Assembly (NCBI RefSeq): GCF_048773025.1 | Contig: NC_133557.1 | Coordinates: 2,124,001 to 2,188,000, forward strand | Reading direction: 5' to 3' | Length of the DNA: 64,000 bases | DNA from: Camelus bactrianus | Lineage: Eukaryota; Chordata; Mammalia; Artiodactyla; Camelidae | In this document: positions 60,879 through 64,000 of the stretch, one piece after another | How positions within the stretch are numbered: the first letter of the stretch is position 1 | How the letters are laid out: each line of letters opens with the position of its first letter | The notes under the pieces: model-generated | The model's database searches: none | What the model saw: only the letters and a program-made list of their open reading frames with translations | Told to the model about the DNA's origin: nothing | Position numbers and translations under genes: made by a program

Positions 60879-61604
60879 GGAGTCAGAGAAACAACACTTT
60901 TTAAAAGCAGTAGCTGTCTGCACAAGAGGAAAGCTGATAGCAATCTTCAATGACTGTTCAAAATTCTCAGTGTTGAAGCTTAGTTCCTTTTCCCTCTCAG
61001 TTCCGAATCTGGTACAGCTCTGTTATTTACAACTGTCCTCCACCCCTTATTTTTTTTTAAGTGATTTACAACACGACCATCCATCACAGCTGTCCAGCTG
61101 GCTCCACCACCATGGCCACGCCCTGATTACTCAGAGTGGAACACAATTCATGTGACCAGGCACTTAGCTAGCATGGGCCATCTATCTCTCTGGCTCTGAG
61201 CTTGGATTGGGACTGCAAGGTGGACTCTCAAAGAGCTCTTCAGAGTGGAGGCACAAACAAACTCCTACTATCCATGAATAAAAAGAATGAAAGGCTTATC
61301 AGAGATGCAAACTAGAAATTTGTGTGCAAAAGAGTGATTAATCCTGACCCACAGTGGAGAAGTTTTGGGGAGGAGTTATTACTTAGCTGGTCTTGGACTA
61401 TTTAATAGGATTTCAAGGAGAGTAGCTTGCATGCTCTGCAAACACGTTTGGATTTTTTTTTTCTATAAGCTGTAGGGAGTCATTAAAGATACATAGGCAG
61501 GATGGCTTGAGGGAACAGCTCTGGCAGTGGGGACAACTGGAGAAGCCAAGAAGAAAAGCAGAGGGAAAAGTTAAGGGGTTCTTAGGAAATCTACCACCTG
61601 ACTG
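60879..61604. other. Unique DNA
   Basis: No gene or repeat family recognised. Confidence 0.45.
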
Positions 61605-61760
61605 CTCACAGCAGCACCTCTATCACCTGGGAATTTGTTAGAAATACAGAATTCCAGGCTCCATCCTAGACCTACTAACCCAGACTCTCTTGTTTTAGTG
61701 AGATCCTCAGTGTGAAATGCGTCAAAAATGTTGCATATCATCAGCTGGGTAAGGCTGGAT
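61605..61760 (+). repeat. hAT-Charlie fragment (MER20/MER5 group)
   Basis: 'ctatcacctgggaatttg', 'ttagaaatacagaattcc', 'ggctccatcctagacctac' and 'taacccagactctcttg' follow the MER20-like order. The 3' end is degraded. Confidence 0.7.
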
Positions 61761-61996
61761 CTCAAAGAGTTTTGAGGGAGAAGCAAAGAAAATCTGAAGT
61801 TAATATACTGGTCAGGGATAAACTCTGGAAGTGGAGAATAATTTAAAGATTCAAGGCCCGCAAGTTTAGGTAGAAGATAAAAACTTGCTCAGAAACGAAA
61901 GGGCCACAAAAGTAAGCAGGCAAGACCAGATTATGGCTGGAGTTAGGGTATCTGGGGACACTCTGAAAGGCAGTTACCGGGGAAAAGAGCCTTCTA

Positions 61997-62525
61997 TGGA
62001 AATTCTTTTTTTTTTTTTTTATTGAAGTATAGTTAGTTTACAATGTTGTTTCAATTTCTGGTATACAGCACAATTCTTCAGTCATACATGAATATACATA
62101 TTTTCATATTCTTTTTCACTGTGAGCTACTATAAGATATTGAATATATTTTCCTATGCTATACAGTATAAACTTGTTTATCTATTTTATATATACCTGTC
62201 AGTATCTGTAACTCTTGAACTCCCAGTTTATCCCTTCCCATTCCCCTCCTTGGCAACCACAAGTTTTTATTCTATGTCTGTGAATCTGTTTCTGTTGTAT
62301 ATATAAGTTCATTTGTCCCCCTTTTTTTTTTTTTAGATTCCACATATGAATGATATCATATGGTATTTTTCTTTCTCTTTCTGGCTTACTTCTCATAGAA
62401 TGACGTTCTCTAGGGCCATTCATGCTGCTGCAAATGGCAGTTTTTTTATCATTTTTATGGCTGAGTAGTATTCCACTGTATAAATATACCACAACTTCTT
62501 TATCCAGTCATCTGTTGGAAATTCT
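61997..62525 (-). mobile_element. L1 3' end with exact target duplication, minus strand
   Basis: Antisense L1 3' UTR and last ORF2 codons (62007-62515): T-run at 62006-62020, 'ttcctatgctatacagtat', 'ctttctctttctggcttac', 'ggctgagtagtattccact'. The 10-mer 'tggaaattct' repeats exactly at 61997-62006 and 62516-62525 as target duplication. The open plus-strand frame over it is an antisense shadow. Confidence 0.9.
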
Positions 62526-62849
62526 GCTGGGAGGCTGTGAGTGAAGAGTGGGTCTGCTGCAGAGGTGGGGGAGGGCTCACAGAGGGGCTTATATGCACAG
62601 GGTGCCAAGTAGTTCCAACTTGGGGAACAGAAAGTAGGCAATTTCAGAGTGGAGGGATGATATAAAAGTTTGAGTGAAAATTTTTATGTACAGAGTGAGG
62701 GAAAGTTGTTGAAGATTTCGGGAAGGTGATATCAAATGCCCGGAATTTAGACAATCTTTTCATCACTGACGAACATACCTCGAGAACATTTTGTTTGGAA
62801 AGTGCACACAATTTGCACCAGGTGACTTTGTGTGTGAGCTTCTAAGAAT

Positions 62850-63060
62850 GAGTACAAACACTTGATGGCTAAAATGCCTGTTATGACCCTCATCACAACC
62901 CCATGAAGTAAGCTCTATTGTTATCCTCATTTTACAGATGAGGAAACGGAGGCATGGAAATGTTATTTAACTTACTCAAGACAAAAATCAGCGCCAAGGC
63001 CAAGATTTGGGGCTAGTTAGTGATGTCACAGCCTAAAACCATCACCACTGTGCTGGGCTA
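62850..63060 (-). repeat. MIR SINE, antisense
   Basis: 'catcacaaccccatgaag', 'ttatcctcattttacagatg', 'aggaaacggaggcatgg' and 'ggccaagatttggggc' are well-kept antisense MIR blocks. Confidence 0.85.
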
Positions 63061-63544
63061 CACTCCCTCCCTCCCTCCATCCCCACATGAATTTATCTTG
63101 TGGTCTAACCTGCAGGGGCATTTCCAAGTTCAAACTGGTACCCAATTTTTATTTACTATGCCCCCACCCAAAAAGTGTAAGACAAGATTTTTCCATTCCT
63201 CTAAATTCCAGCTTTTATTTTTATGAATTGAAAAGCATTAAAGGGAACTATTTCTCAGACATAACAAGACAGCTCTACAAATTGAGAGGGAGTCAATTCC
63301 TTACGATGTTTGTTACTTAGTGACAGGGTCAGCAGAGACAGTGAAGTCGGCCAATATCCCACAGACTTTACTCTGATCAGTCAGGTCTAGGGTTGATCCT
63401 TTATCACTCTCTAATCTAGGCCTCAGGCATTTTCAAAGGCAGCCTGTATAATAAGAGGAAAATGAAGGGAGGTGAAGAAACCAAGGCTAGGCTAATGAAA
63501 ATATTGGGTAACTAGAGGGCATAGGATGAGCCTTTTTAAGTTCA
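63061..63544. other. Unique DNA with a (CCCT)n patch
   Basis: Short (CTCC)n run at 63063-63080. No gene recognised. Confidence 0.4.
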
Positions 63545-63715
63545 GATCCATCTTCCTTCTCTCTTCTTTTTCTATATCCATGAGCAAATCACTGTCTGGG
63601 CATCAGTTTCCTTACCTGTGAATTGGGGACAGAACAATACTTACTTCAAAGTATTGTTGGAGGGAACAGAATGACAATTTGTGAGGAGCACATAGTAAAC
63701 ACAGATGATATGACA
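63545..63715 (+). repeat. MIR SINE
   Basis: Sense blocks 'atgagcaaatcactgtctg', 'catcagtttccttacctg', 'tgaattggggacagaac' and 'gcacatagtaaacacag' reach the MIR 3' end. Confidence 0.75.
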
Positions 63716-64000
63716 ATCACACCAATACACAGAAATTAAGGGCGACTCCTCTTTTACAAACTGTCCGCCAGGCTACAGCATATCTGTCTCTGTCTCCATC
63801 TCTCTCAGTTGTGGGTTGAAAGATGAAGCCCAGGTTGGCAGGAAAAATCTCCTTTGAGTTTTCTTTAAATGAGCTCCAGAGGGCTTTTTTTTTTTTCCCC
63901 TGGCCACTATTATTTACTCTGGCACTCAAAGATAGCAGCAAGAACTATTAGCAAAAACCCTCAAATCACATGGATATCAATAGAAGAAAGACCTTCCAAG

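Noticed and set aside
62043-62306. Recurring predicted peptide with 'YYKIL...AIQYKLVYLFYI' at 2087-2287 (-), 52461-52721 (-), 60215-60448 (+) and 62043-62306 (+)
   Set aside because: It looks like a conserved small protein, but every copy is the antisense strand of the L1 3' UTR. The similarity is nucleotide homology of the repeat.
1-64000. CRISPR arrays, bacterial operons, riboswitches, phage or plasmid features
   Set aside because: The window is vertebrate-like throughout, with interspersed SINEs, LINEs and microsatellites and CpG depletion. No spaced direct-repeat array or dense coding was seen.

Overview
The window looks like mammalian nuclear DNA, and most likely camelid. It carries two copies of a tRNA(Ala)-headed SINE with the body and tail I associate with the camelid Vic-1 family (11384-11536 on +, 25895-26044 on -). 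It also carries about ten copies of one L1 lineage with a shared 3' UTR, plus the usual mammalian fossils (MIR, L2, old L1M/HAL1, hAT elements, MaLR LTRs). The species call rests on remembered consensus sequences, not on a search.

I find no protein-coding host gene and no convincing exon on either strand. Almost all open frames are short chance frames or antisense shadows of repeats. The only long one (within 50546-51766) is part of an L1 ORF2. The only host gene I can support is a complete tRNA-Val(UAC) on the minus strand at 7660-7732. The window is therefore intergenic or deep intronic.

Layout: 1-7 kb is mostly unique DNA with MIRs and three L1 3' ends. The tRNA lies at 7.7 kb. From 7.7 to 24 kb the DNA is repeat-poor, with an L2 carrying a SINE at 11.4 kb, hAT fragments and microsatellites. 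From 24 to 27.2 kb lies a very AT-rich ancient L1/HAL1 in antisense with a SINE inside it. From 27 to 39 kb there are MIR, L2, a MaLR LTR, a CpG-dense unique patch at 32.5 kb, a complete 345-bp hAT element with 8-bp target duplications, and a long L2. From 39 to 48 kb the DNA is largely unique. From 48 to 63 kb repeats are dense: two solo LTRs of one ERV1-type family in opposite orientation, a 2.26-kb L1 with a damaged ORF2, and a 5'-inverted (twin-primed) L1 with a perfect 16-bp target duplication.

I see no new gene system here. The points most worth checking are the tRNA-Val and its flanking direct repeats, the CpG-dense patch, the inverted LTR pair, and the well-preserved insertion histories of the L1 and SINE copies.
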